Positions 46,511-54,831 of a stretch of 64,000 bases of DNA are shown piece by piece. Below the pieces are notes generated by a model. That model searched no databases, had not been told where the DNA came from, and saw nothing but the letters and a program-made list of their open reading frames with translations. The DNA lies in NCBI RefSeq assembly GCF_007752345.1, contig NZ_CP036299.1, forward strand, positions 124,001 through 188,000, written 5' to 3'. The translations under genes and the position numbers were made by a program. Numbering within the stretch: the first letter of the stretch is position 1; the number at the start of each line of letters is the position of its first letter. The DNA comes from Planctopirus ephydatiae. GTDB lineage: Bacteria; Planctomycetota; Planctomycetia; Planctomycetales; Planctomycetaceae.

Positions 46511-46783
46511 TCAGGTGTGGCTGAGATCGGCGGCGGAGGTTCGCCAGAGCGGCAGGTTGTGAAGAAGTTTCTGATAACTTTCGCGGGCATTGAGGAGAGC
46601 CTGAAGGTTGGCGGCACGATCGGTCTGCGGGCCGGCTCCTGGGGCTGAGTATTTGAGAGCGGCGAGTTTTCCATCACGGAGGAGATTGAGGATATCGAGA
46701 TCGATCTGGGCGAGGATGCCGCAGATTTGAGACTCGGTGAGTGGCTCGCCTGTGGTTTGTGAGAGATCGGGGAGATCGGTCAT
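46511..46783 (-). CDS. Small phage-block protein of unknown function
   Basis: A 90-residue helical protein (ESQICGILAQIDLDILNLLR then NLQALLNARESYQKLLHNL). It lies between the frame-shifted chaperone-like gene and the XhlA-like gene. Unrecognised. ATG 46783 is used; the frame is open upstream through repeat DNA. Confidence 0.5.
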   Translation of the reverse strand: MTDLPDLSQTTGEPLTESQICGILAQIDLDILNLLRDGKLAALKYSAPGAGPQTDRAANLQALLNARESYQKLLHNLPLWRTSAADLSHT

Positions 46784-46933
46784 GCTGAGGCCATGGGAAG
46801 GTGTGTGATGGGATGGTTTCGCGCGAAGACGCGAAGGGTGAAAGGGAAGAAGACGCGAAGGGAAAAGAGTGGAGAGTTGGTGCATTTCGCTGACGCGGCA
46901 TGGCACCCTACGGGAGAAGGGGGATGTTGATTC
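46784..46933. repeat. Repeat-filled spacer in the connector genes
   Basis: A polypurine unit (46845-46866) and a family D copy (46878-46915, GGTGCATTTCGCTGACGCGG then CATGGCACCCTACGGG) fill this gap. Confidence 0.65.
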
Positions 46934-47589
46934 TTAGATTGCATCTTCGGCCTGGCGGAGGAGTTCGTAGCCGAGGAGGCGGATTTGTTCTTCGAAATTC
47001 AGTTCGTAAAAGCTGGTTTCTGAAAGATGGAGTCGTTCACAACAGCGGAGGATGTAGTAGTTGATCGAGTGGGTCGTGGATGCAGGGTTCAGCCGGTCGA
47101 ACTCCCGCTGTCCGAGAAAGAGGCTTGCGCTGCCACCAGACGGTCGCTGATCAGATTGCTCAGACGTGTGATCTCTGTGCAGGTTGCCAGCAGATCGCCC
47201 GCCAGCCAACCGGCGGAGACCAGCGTCTCAAAAAGTTGATCAGCCCAGGCCGTCCACTCGCCGGCGGGCGGTTGCTGCAGCACTGGCCAGCAACCTGCCA
47301 GGGGTGATGTGGGGTCGTGCCTTAAGGCAAAGGCCACCGCCAGGACCGCGATGCGCTGGTGATAGAGTTCACACTCGTTCTGATAAGTCTCGTTGGCTTC
47401 ATCGATCAGACGGATAGGCTGACCGTGGCCATCTTTGACAGGTTTGCCGTTGCTGTCGCGAGCCAGACGCATGGGTGGAGCCGGGGCGATGATGCCATGC
47501 CGCTTGAGCAATTGCTGGAAGCCGAGTGGCAAAGGTCTCAGATCGAGTAGGACGGGTTCACTGTGGGGTCGAGGAAGGCAGAACGGCAT
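46934..47589 (-). CDS. Tail-chaperone-like gene with a probable -1 frameshift
   Basis: The zero frame (47589 to stop at 47089) gives 166 residues: the segment ANETYQNECELYHQRIAVLA and GWLAGDLLATCTEITRLSNLI, then a short SSTG end. The -1 frame opens within it and runs to 46934 (REFDRLNPASTTHSINYYIL, SFYELNFEEQIRLLGYELL, RQAEDAI), with no ATG or GTG start after the overlap and only a TTG at 47209. A long form and a short form would thus arise by frameshift, as in lambda gpG/gpGT. Against this: it lies next to the capsid gene, not beside the tape measure, and I see no canonical X-XXY-YYZ heptamer (C TCT TTC is closest). Confidence 0.55.
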
Positions 47590-47657
47590 GGCCTGAAAAC
47601 CTGCACGAGGATGGTTGAAGAGTCGGCAACAGAGGGAATGGGAGGTTCAGTGAACGA

Positions 47658-48851
47658 TTATTCTTCGCTGCCATCGACTTTGGTGACGAAGACCGTATCG
47701 ACGGCTGAAACTCCGCCGAAGTAACGGGCTTTCACCCGCAGGACGACATCGCGATCGAAAGCCGCTTCGCTCGTTTCCCGCTGGAGGAAGGTTTGCACGG
47801 GCCAGATTTCTGTCCAGACGAACTGGCGCTTGAAATCGCCCAGATACCACGAAGAGAGGGCACTGCCTCCCTGCTCATCAATGAACGGGGACGAGAGGAC
47901 TTCGAACTGATCGCGAATGGGGTTGGCGAGGCGGGTTTCGCGGTCTTCGGTGGTGACGATGATCTCGCTGGCATGCACGAGGCTGCGCGCGGTACCACGC
48001 AGTTTTTCCGGGACAAGTATCTGCCGGGCGGGAACGAGAATGGGCCGCGGGGCACCATCGATGCGGTCATCCTTGATCTGTGTCGCGCGATAGTTGAGCA
48101 CTTTGTCGATGTCGTCCCAGTTGGTGAGTGGGAGACTTCCGGCAAAGTCCGTGGAGGTGATGTTGTCGGGCCCGATGACGTTCTGATGCGAACCATCAGC
48201 CTTGTAAAGAACCTGGCCCTGGCCGGAAGGTCGATAGACAAACCGCTGATGGCCAGCGTCGGCATCAGTCACTGCCCGCACAATCGTGCGTTCTCTTTCC
48301 TGACGCAGATAGAAGCCCAGGGCCAGTGCCCGGCGGTTGATTTCGCCCGTCTGGTCAAAAGCAATCAGCTCTTCATTGATCGAGAGAATGCGGCCGCGTT
48401 TGGCTTCTTCGGTGGTGATGAATTTTTCACTGAAGGTTGACTCTTCATAGGGATGACCTTCCGAGACTTCCGTCGGGCCGCTCAAGGCGCGAAAGCCCGC
48501 CAGCTTCTGCGATCTTCCCCGGCTGGGAAGAACGGTCACAAGGCGATCGCCAATGAAGCCGGAATCGTCTTCGTAGCCTTCGAGAACTTTGCGGCCAATG
48601 AGTTCGGCCGTAACGACTTGAAAGAGCGACGAGTTCACGCCGGGATTGGATTCTCGCAAAAGTGCGGGAATGGGAAGATCGGTGGCGAGTGGCCGCGTCG
48701 AGCGCAGCTCCGGGAGGACACCACAGGCTTCGGCAAGTTCGTAATAACTGAAGTCATCGACGGAGAGCTGCTTTTCATTGAGCAGCGTACAGACCTTGTG
48801 ATAGAAGCCTTCGGGGCCGAGTGAAGCGATGAGTGGTTGCAGGTGTGGCAT
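47658..48851 (-). CDS. Major capsid protein
   Basis: A 397-residue protein with the look of an HK97-fold or Mu gpT-like capsid protein: an N-terminal helical region (SLGPEGFYHKVCTLLNEKQ), a central part (EESTFSEKFITTEEAKRG, ILSINEELIAFDQTGEINRR), and C-terminal blocks RDQFEVLSSPFIDEQGGSA and SWYLGDFKRQFVWTEIW, where refolding strands would sit. The gene follows the protease and decoration genes, which is the standard order. No cleavage site of an N-terminal delta domain is assigned. Confidence 0.8.
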   Translation of the reverse strand: MPHLQPLIASLGPEGFYHKVCTLLNEKQLSVDDFSYYELAEACGVLPELRSTRPLATDLPIPALLRESNPGVNSSLFQVVTAELIGRKVLEGYEDDSGFIGDRLVTVLPSRGRSQKLAGFRALSGPTEVSEGHPYEESTFSEKFITTEEAKRGRILSINEELIAFDQTGEINRRALALGFYLRQERERTIVRAVTDADAGHQRFVYRPSGQGQVLYKADGSHQNVIGPDNITSTDFAGSLPLTNWDDIDKVLNYRATQIKDDRIDGAPRPILVPARQILVPEKLRGTARSLVHASEIIVTTEDRETRLANPIRDQFEVLSSPFIDEQGGSALSSWYLGDFKRQFVWTEIWPVQTFLQRETSEAAFDRDVVLRVKARYFGGVSAVDTVFVTKVDGSEE

Positions 48852-48948
48852 GTGTGGGGTTCTTGATAGGCGAGAAAGAGGAGAAGGTGAAAGAGGGGAG
48901 AAGCCAGAGGGATGAATCAGGTGGATGAGAGGAAGCTGCGAGCTTGGT

Positions 48949-49446
48949 TTACGCTTCGGATTCCGGAAGTGGGCCTAACTGCGCATGAATGTTGCTGCTG
49001 GCGACGCTGTACGCACTGGCAAAATTGACACGCAGTGTCGTCGTGCTGCTTACCGATTCAGCCGCCCGGGCAATGGCTGCCGTACTGGCCGAAGCGGCTA
49101 ACTGCTGCTTCGACAAGGCACTGGGAGCCCCATGAATCGCGATCGTCTGGCCCACGGTGTAGTTGCCGGATGAGACCGCATATTCGTAAGTGGCGAGCGG
49201 GCTGATATCGACTGAGACGGGAGCATTCTGCCCCGCTGCTGAAGCCTGATGAGCCACACCCACGAAGGCGGCTGCAAAGTTTGTCTGGGTGGTGGCGAGA
49301 TTGGTTGTCCAGGGAAATGACGAAGCGGGCTTGATGGAGGTGCCATCGAAATAGACAAGGTCACCCGGCTCGATGACGGTTTCACTGGCGACGGGCCAGC
49401 GCTGGAGTTGAACCTGACCAGAACGGAAACGGAGTGCTGGAAGCAT
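48949..49446 (-). CDS. Capsid decoration protein, DUF2190-like
   Basis: A 165-residue protein of beta character: EPGDLVYFDGTSIKPASSFP, FAAAFVGVAHQASAAGQNAP, ATYEYAVSSGNYTVGQTIAI and an Ala/Ser-rich C-terminus. Proteins of this shape between the protease and the capsid gene decorate or stabilise the shell. Confidence 0.65.
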   Translation of the reverse strand: MLPALRFRSGQVQLQRWPVASETVIEPGDLVYFDGTSIKPASSFPWTTNLATTQTNFAAAFVGVAHQASAAGQNAPVSVDISPLATYEYAVSSGNYTVGQTIAIHGAPSALSKQQLAASASTAAIARAAESVSSTTTLRVNFASAYSVASSNIHAQLGPLPESEA

Positions 49447-49507
49447 GAGAAGCCTTCAAGAGTGAGGGAAAGGAATCAGGAGATGAGCATTGACTGAGAG
49501 GGCAGGA

Positions 49508-50413
49508 CTAGCGGGAGAAGCGTTTGCGGATGGTCTCGATGATCGAGGCGTCTGATGGATTGGCAGAGGTGTGAGAGGTGCGTGAAAGGCTGTGCGGGGT
49601 GGGTCTCCATTGCTTGGCGAGAGTGATGCGTTCCTGAATCAATGCGGGCCGCAGGCCCAGAGGTATTTTCTCCAGCAGTTGACGAAACTTGGAAGTAAGC
49701 AGGTCGGGTGGCAGTTGGGCCGCTTCGAGCAGTGTCTGGACTTGTTGAGTTTGCAGCAGCTCGCGTTGCGATTCCTGCAGTCCCTGGATCTGCTGTCGCA
49801 ACTCGGCATTCTCGTGCTGCAATTGCGTCAGTTCACTGATGTATGGCTGGCAGGCGGCACACGAATTCGTACAAAACGGGTTTGCGTGACATGTGGCTTT
49901 GGACGTGGTTGACTCAGGCTGGATCGAACTTTCCGATTGCTCGGCAAAGGTGGCGGCTGTAGCGGGAAAAGCGACGGCATCGACACTGATGACATCGACA
50001 ATCGCTGTAATGGATTTGGCAGCCGGATCCTGCTGGGCAAGGACGACATGGCTCATCCCCAGGGCCGGGCTTTGCGTTTCCACGAGTCCCAGAAAAATGC
50101 GGCCCGCTTCGGTATCGACCACTTCAATGTCGCCACGAATGCGGCCGTCGACGTAGCGTGCCGCACGAATGGTTCCCACCAGATCGCGCATACTGCGATC
50201 GCGGGGACGATGGGCTGCGGGAGCATGGTCGAGAAAGACTGGTTTTCGCTCGTAGAGCGGGACTGCACTTTCCAGAGCTTCGGGGAGATAGCGATAGCCA
50301 TTGGCTGATTCAGCAGCCGTCAGTGCGACGTCGTAAACCATGCGGGCATCGCGATCGACACGGAGGCTGGCCGAATGCCAGTCGTGGAGATGTTCAACAA
50401 GTGGTGTGGGCAT
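49508..50413 (-). CDS. Prohead protease fused to a scaffold-like coiled coil
   Basis: A 301-residue protein. Residues 1-160 look like a Mu-I or S78-type maturation protease (PVFLDH with His63, DLVGTIRAARYVDGRIRGDI, ETQSPALGMSHVVL with Ser115 and Ser121, and a DAVAFPATAATFAEQ end). Residues 190-232 are a coiled coil (ISELTQLQHENAELRQQIQG then LQESQRELLQTQQ), as in self-cleaved scaffolds. A four-Cys cluster (175, 181, 185, 188) lies between. ATG 50413 is used; the frame is open 49 codons more. It overlaps nothing; the portal gene ends at 50557. Confidence 0.7.
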   Translation of the reverse strand: MPTPLVEHLHDWHSASLRVDRDARMVYDVALTAAESANGYRYLPEALESAVPLYERKPVFLDHAPAAHRPRDRSMRDLVGTIRAARYVDGRIRGDIEVVDTEAGRIFLGLVETQSPALGMSHVVLAQQDPAAKSITAIVDVISVDAVAFPATAATFAEQSESSIQPESTTSKATCHANPFCTNSCAACQPYISELTQLQHENAELRQQIQGLQESQRELLQTQQVQTLLEAAQLPPDLLTSKFRQLLEKIPLGLRPALIQERITLAKQWRPTPHSLSRTSHTSANPSDASIIETIRKRFSR

Positions 50414-50556
50414 GTGGAGACTTTTGACAGGAAGTGGGGGAGAGAAAGGTGAGAGCCAGAGAAGGGAAAGAAGGCGGGAAGGAAAAGAAGGGGAGAACGG
50501 ATTGGAGGGGAGTGGGAGAGATTTCCCAGTTCGTCTGGCGGGCATCATGAAGCTGT

Positions 50557-51918
50557 TCATACACCTGGTGCGGCTTCTTCATTGAGTTCTCGCCGCATGG
50601 TGTGTGGATCGGCGTGATCGCGGCGGGCAACTTCGGCCCGGCTGAGAATTCCTTTCTCAACCAGTTGGACATCAGCCAGCCGTTCGCGGGGACGATCTCG
50701 ATTGACGAGCTGCGGAAATGACCAGTGAGGCACAATGCGATCGAGCAGATCTTCGGGCCAGCCTCGTGTGATTGCAGCGGCTCGTAACACGGCCCGGCTC
50801 AACTGCTCGAACTCACGGGCGAAGAACTGCTGCTCACTCTCAAAGAGCTTGACGGCCGGACCTTCTGCCACCATCGTCGAAGAGTAAGAGGCATTCGAGG
50901 CATCGCTGGAGAGCATGAACTCCGGCAAACCCGCACCAGCCGCCACACAAAGCAGCAGCAATCGACCCAGCGGGACGGCATCACCAAAGTTCGTATTGGG
51001 CGAAAGGAACTGCAGATCGGTCGTATGGGAGGTCGTCAGGATACTTCCCGGCAGATAACGTTCGCGGGGAGTATGGCCACTCTCGGACATTTGAGAGAGT
51101 TGAGCGGGCGTGCCTTGAATCTTACGCCATAAAACCAGCGAAGCCTGCAGCTTCCGGGCTGTCAGTTCGGTCTCCAGCCAGTGGTCAAATCGGGAAAGTG
51201 AATCGATGATAGGAGCAAAGAGACTGATGCCGCGTCGTTCGTTGGAATCGATTCCTATTCGCGTGTGAATCACGTCTTCGGCGGGAAGGTCACCTTGCCA
51301 CTGGCCCGTGAGTGGATCGACATGATGATAGGCCACCACCGATTCGACATCGCCAGGCAGAGTCACAATCCCTTCGTCTTCCGGAGCATGAGGCAAAGGA
51401 GCGATCGCTTCGGGGTCGATAAATCGAACTTCGAGTGAACCATCGGGCATGGGGAAGAGTCGCAGGAAGACTTCGCCATCACGCCAGGCTCGGCGGGCAT
51501 ACTCTCGCGGCGAGAAGTGGCGGGAGTTCCGACTGAGAAACTCCTTCCACAGCCGGGTGGCTGCGTTGGCAAGTTCCTGATCTTCCGGTCGATGGGCCTG
51601 AAAAGTAAGTTCAAGACCGGCACCCGCCACATAAATCTCCATGAGCCTCAGCAGGTTGCGAGCATGGGGATTTTCACTCACCAGTTGCCGGGCTTGATCG
51701 CGCAGATGCAGCTTGCGGGTGGCCCGCCAGGCACTCGCACTCCCGACGGGAAGCGAACTCTGCGGTGTGGAGCCCGAGATCTGCTGCCATCCAGCCACAT
51801 CGTCGTCTTTCAGCGAGGTTTTTCGCTCGACCAGTTGAAGCAGCTGTTCACTCACTCGACGCCGGTAGCGAGCCTGTGTCTGCCAGCGAGCCAGGGTATC
51901 TGCCAGAAATGTGAGCAT
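50557..51918 (-). CDS. Phage portal protein (lambda B-like)
   Basis: The portal is the ring through which DNA enters the capsid. The 453-residue protein has the expected domains: DQARQLVSENPHARNLLRLM and EIYVAGAGLELTF near the N-terminus, RAWRDGEVFLRLF, FIDPEAIAP, AEDVIHTRIGIDSNERRGIS, HWLETELTARKLQASLVLW, and the crown-side ISLFAPIIDSLSRF. The motif PDSNERRG with surrounding residues is typical of lambda-family portals. The gene leads the minus-strand virion block. ATG 51918 has GGAAAG upstream; a GTG four codons earlier is in frame. The terminase that should precede it is at 8.2-9.8 kb on the other strand. Confidence 0.88.
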   Translation of the reverse strand: MLTFLADTLARWQTQARYRRRVSEQLLQLVERKTSLKDDDVAGWQQISGSTPQSSLPVGSASAWRATRKLHLRDQARQLVSENPHARNLLRLMEIYVAGAGLELTFQAHRPEDQELANAATRLWKEFLSRNSRHFSPREYARRAWRDGEVFLRLFPMPDGSLEVRFIDPEAIAPLPHAPEDEGIVTLPGDVESVVAYHHVDPLTGQWQGDLPAEDVIHTRIGIDSNERRGISLFAPIIDSLSRFDHWLETELTARKLQASLVLWRKIQGTPAQLSQMSESGHTPRERYLPGSILTTSHTTDLQFLSPNTNFGDAVPLGRLLLLCVAAGAGLPEFMLSSDASNASYSSTMVAEGPAVKLFESEQQFFAREFEQLSRAVLRAAAITRGWPEDLLDRIVPHWSFPQLVNRDRPRERLADVQLVEKGILSRAEVARRDHADPHTMRRELNEEAAPGV

Positions 51919-52177
51919 GGAGCTTTCCACCGTTAGAAGTGTGAGTGAACTGGCCTCTCACCCTAGCAGCGGTTGTTGCGCGCAAAAGTGTGTTCAGTGG
52001 GTCGTTTCGGGCGAACCTTTCAAGAGCTGCGTCTGTCAGTGGCAAAAGCTGTCGGGGAAACTTTTTGAAGAGGATTTCATCACTGGTGAATATCCCCCGG
52101 AGTTTCCCTCCAGCGTTATTGCGGATACAACAAGAGGACAAGTTCACCATCCCGAGTGCCCTCCAGGATTGTTCGTC
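51919..52177. other. Divergent spacer at the proposed second inversion junction
   Basis: Between the portal and ilvE. No gene. It would be the other junction of a flipped segment. No obvious inverted copy of the 9773-10163 stretch is seen by eye. Confidence 0.4.
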
Positions 52178-53044
52178 ATGCCTTTGAAAATCTTCCTTTC
52201 GGATCGCCTGGTTGACGAGGCCGATGCCAAAGTCAGTGTCTTCGATCACGGTTTGCTCTATGGCGACGGCGTCTTCGAGGGGATTCGGGTTTATGGCGGC
52301 AAAGTCTTCCTGCACGACGAACACATCGAACGCCTCTACGAAAGTGCTCGCGCCATTCGTCTCGTCATCCCCATGGAAGCGGCTGCCCTGAAAAAGGCGG
52401 TCGAAGAGACTGTCGCCGCCAACAGCCTTTCGGATGGATACATTCGTCTGGTCGTCACCCGTGGTGCGGGGAGCCTGGGCCTCGATATTCGCAAGACGTC
52501 GAATCCCCAAGTGATCATCATTGCCGATACGATCACGATGTACCCTCCCGAGACCTACACGAACGGCATGAAGCTGGTGACCGCCAGCACCATTCGTAAT
52601 CATCCGGGTGCTCTCAGCCCGCGGATCAAGTCGCTCAATTATCTCAACAACATCATGGCCCGCATCGAAGGGACAGATGCCGGCATGGTCGAAGCGCTGA
52701 TGCTCAACCATAAAGGCGAAGTCGCCGAATGCACGGGCGATAACATCTTCATCATCAAAAATGGAGTCCTGCTGACTCCTCCCAAGGATGCCGGCATTCT
52801 CGAAGGGATTACCCGCAATGCCGTCATGCGCCTGGCTCGCGAAGCAGGCTATCCCGTCAAGGAAGAACCTCTCACCCGGCACGATCTCTACGTGGCCGAT
52901 GAATGCTTCCTTACAGGGACAGCGGCCGAAGTGGTGGCTGTAGTCAGCCTCGACGGTCGGCCGATTGGCACTGGTAAACCCGGCCCCATCACCAACGACC
53001 TGCTCAAGCGCTTCCAGGAACTGACCAAAAAGGGTGGCTTCTAA
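52178..53044 (+). CDS. ilvE: Branched-chain amino acid aminotransferase (class IV)
   Basis: Transfers amino groups between branched-chain amino acids and 2-oxoglutarate. The 288-residue PLP enzyme shows VFDHGLLYGDGVFEGIRVYG, the PLP Lys151 in RIKSLNYLNNIMARIEG, AECTGDNIFI, TPPKDAGILEGITRNAVM and the ECFLTGTAAEV signature. The start at ATG 52178 has AGGA ten bases upstream. D-amino acid or 4-amino-4-deoxychorismate family members look similar, but the set of blocks best fits IlvE. Confidence 0.92.
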   Translation: MPLKIFLSDRLVDEADAKVSVFDHGLLYGDGVFEGIRVYGGKVFLHDEHIERLYESARAIRLVIPMEAAALKKAVEETVAANSLSDGYIRLVVTRGAGSLGLDIRKTSNPQVIIIADTITMYPPETYTNGMKLVTASTIRNHPGALSPRIKSLNYLNNIMARIEGTDAGMVEALMLNHKGEVAECTGDNIFIIKNGVLLTPPKDAGILEGITRNAVMRLAREAGYPVKEEPLTRHDLYVADECFLTGTAAEVVAVVSLDGRPIGTGKPGPITNDLLKRFQELTKKGGF

Positions 53045-53055
53045 AACTCCACTCG

Positions 53056-53118
53056 CCCCTTCTCCCGTTCCGACGGGAGAAGGCCGGGATGAGGGCGAGT
53101 TCGCACGTATGGGGCGTG
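53056..53118 (+). repeat. Dispersed repeat family C, copy 3
   Basis: CCCCTTCTCCCGTTCCGACG, then GGAGAAGGCCGGGATGAGGG and CGCACGTATGGGGCG. The arms TTCTCCCGTTC/GACGGGAGAA form a hairpin. It lies between convergent ilvE and exporter genes and may end both transcripts. Confidence 0.75.
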
Positions 53119-53121
53119 AAA

Positions 53122-54615
53122 TCAGATCCGATGGCCGGTCACTTCTGCCGCTGCATCGTGAGCGAGTCGCCAGCTGTCGAAGGTGGAAATTACCACCATC
53201 CCACCAATCAACCCAAGCGTGATCTGGAAGTCGATCAGTGATGGAACGGCGGTGGCCAGATCGATCGACGATCCCGTCCATAGTGACGAAAGCCGGAGTG
53301 ACAGAGCTGCGGCAGCGATCCCCACGCCGATATGCAGTTGCCGCCCCAGGCTGAAAATGACATTGGCCTGTCCGGTTAAAGTCGGTGGGATATCTGAAAA
53401 CGCTAGCGTATTCAGGCAGGTAAACTGCATCGAACGCGACAGCCCCCCTGCAAACAGAATCGCCATGATGACCAGCACTGGGGTCTGGGCCTGGATTGCC
53501 GTGCAGGCCCAGAGTGTCGCTGCACAAATCAGTCCGTTCACGATCAAGACGCGCCGGATCCCATAACGCCTGAGCATGAATGTCGTTGCAGGTTTCATCC
53601 CCAGATTTCCCGCGAAAATAGCGAGCATCAAAAACCCTGACTTCGCTGCGCTGTAACCAAACCCCACTTGAAACAGTTGTGGAAACAGAAAACTGGTCGA
53701 TCCCACCACCATGCGGAACAAACCTCCCCCCAGCATCGTCACCTGAAACGTGGGATACCAGAAGACCCGCAGATCAAACAGTGGATGAGGTGTTCTCAGC
53801 AGATGGACAATCATCAAACTCCCCGCGAACAGACTGCCAATCATCAAAGAAACAGCCAGACTCCAGTTTTCGCCCGGCTGGCCAATCAACTCCATGCCAT
53901 ACAACAGACAGGACGACGCTAGACCGCACAGGCAGAAGCCAATCACATCAAAGGGGTGCTGATGCTCACTGGGAATGGGCGGGATCATTCGTAAGGTCAG
54001 CGCGAAGGCCACCACTCCCAAGGGGACATTCAAGTAAAAAATCCATGGCCACGAAGCATATGTCGTGATCAGCCCGCCCAGGGGAGGCCCGATTAATGGG
54101 CCAAACAGCGCAGGCCAGGTGAGATAGGCAATGGAACGCAACAGATCCTGCTTCGATGTCGCCTGCAGCACCACCGCGCGGCCGACGGGCACCATCATCG
54201 CTCCACCCAGCCCCTGCAGGACACGCGCACAGGTAAATTGCCACAAACTCTGACTGAACCCGCACAGCACCGATGCCAGAGTGAAAACGACGATTGCCGT
54301 CGCAAAGACCCGTCTCGCTCCCAGTCGTTCTGCCAGCCAGCCACTGAGCGGAATAAAAATCGCCAGGGCAAACAGGTAAGCCGACAACCCCATGTTCAGA
54401 TCGACAGGGTTTTCGCCAAACGAAATCGCCATTTGAGGCAACGCCGTAGCGATCACCGTACTGTCCAGATGCTCCATAAAAAAGCACGCCGCCACCAGCA
54501 AAGCAATGGCCCTCGACGAACGAGAACTCTTTCCCTCCACTGGCAGATCGTCAGGTTGCTGTGATGAATTCTCAGCCCGGCTCGCTTCCACTTTGCTCCT
54601 TATCGAAATGCACAT
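53122..54615 (-). CDS. DHA2-family (EmrB/QacA-like) multidrug exporter
   Basis: A 497-residue MFS transporter with about fourteen hydrophobic helices. Motif A-like GWLAERLGARRVF, motif C-like GPLIGPPLGGLITTYASWPW and the motif D1-like segment FMEHLDSTVIATALPQMAIS are those of the DHA2 (14-helix, proton-linked) group. It would export drugs or small molecules. ATG 54615 is the given start; GTG 54591 has AAGGAG upstream and is a possible alternative. Confidence 0.88.
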   Translation of the reverse strand: MCISIRSKVEASRAENSSQQPDDLPVEGKSSRSSRAIALLVAACFFMEHLDSTVIATALPQMAISFGENPVDLNMGLSAYLFALAIFIPLSGWLAERLGARRVFATAIVVFTLASVLCGFSQSLWQFTCARVLQGLGGAMMVPVGRAVVLQATSKQDLLRSIAYLTWPALFGPLIGPPLGGLITTYASWPWIFYLNVPLGVVAFALTLRMIPPIPSEHQHPFDVIGFCLCGLASSCLLYGMELIGQPGENWSLAVSLMIGSLFAGSLMIVHLLRTPHPLFDLRVFWYPTFQVTMLGGGLFRMVVGSTSFLFPQLFQVGFGYSAAKSGFLMLAIFAGNLGMKPATTFMLRRYGIRRVLIVNGLICAATLWACTAIQAQTPVLVIMAILFAGGLSRSMQFTCLNTLAFSDIPPTLTGQANVIFSLGRQLHIGVGIAAAALSLRLSSLWTGSSIDLATAVPSLIDFQITLGLIGGMVVISTFDSWRLAHDAAAEVTGHRI

Positions 54616-54831
54616 ATTCTGCCATCGGCAATCCTTGCCGGAAATGATGTTGACGAAATTGCCGATTTCCCCAACATTCTCACCGCGGCCACTGACCAGC
54701 TCTCAAGGGCCTTCGTGCGAACTGTTCCCGCTCGATGGTTCGTGAGTGACGGATTAATTGCCAGTCCACCCGCCATGAGGATCATGCGAGTGAATATGAC
54801 TGGCAGGAATTGTGGCTGCTGGAGCTTTGCC

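Noticed and set aside
51848-53527. Open frame of 559 codons on - across ilvE
   Set aside because: Antisense shadow covering ilvE and parts of two other genes; no domain recognised.
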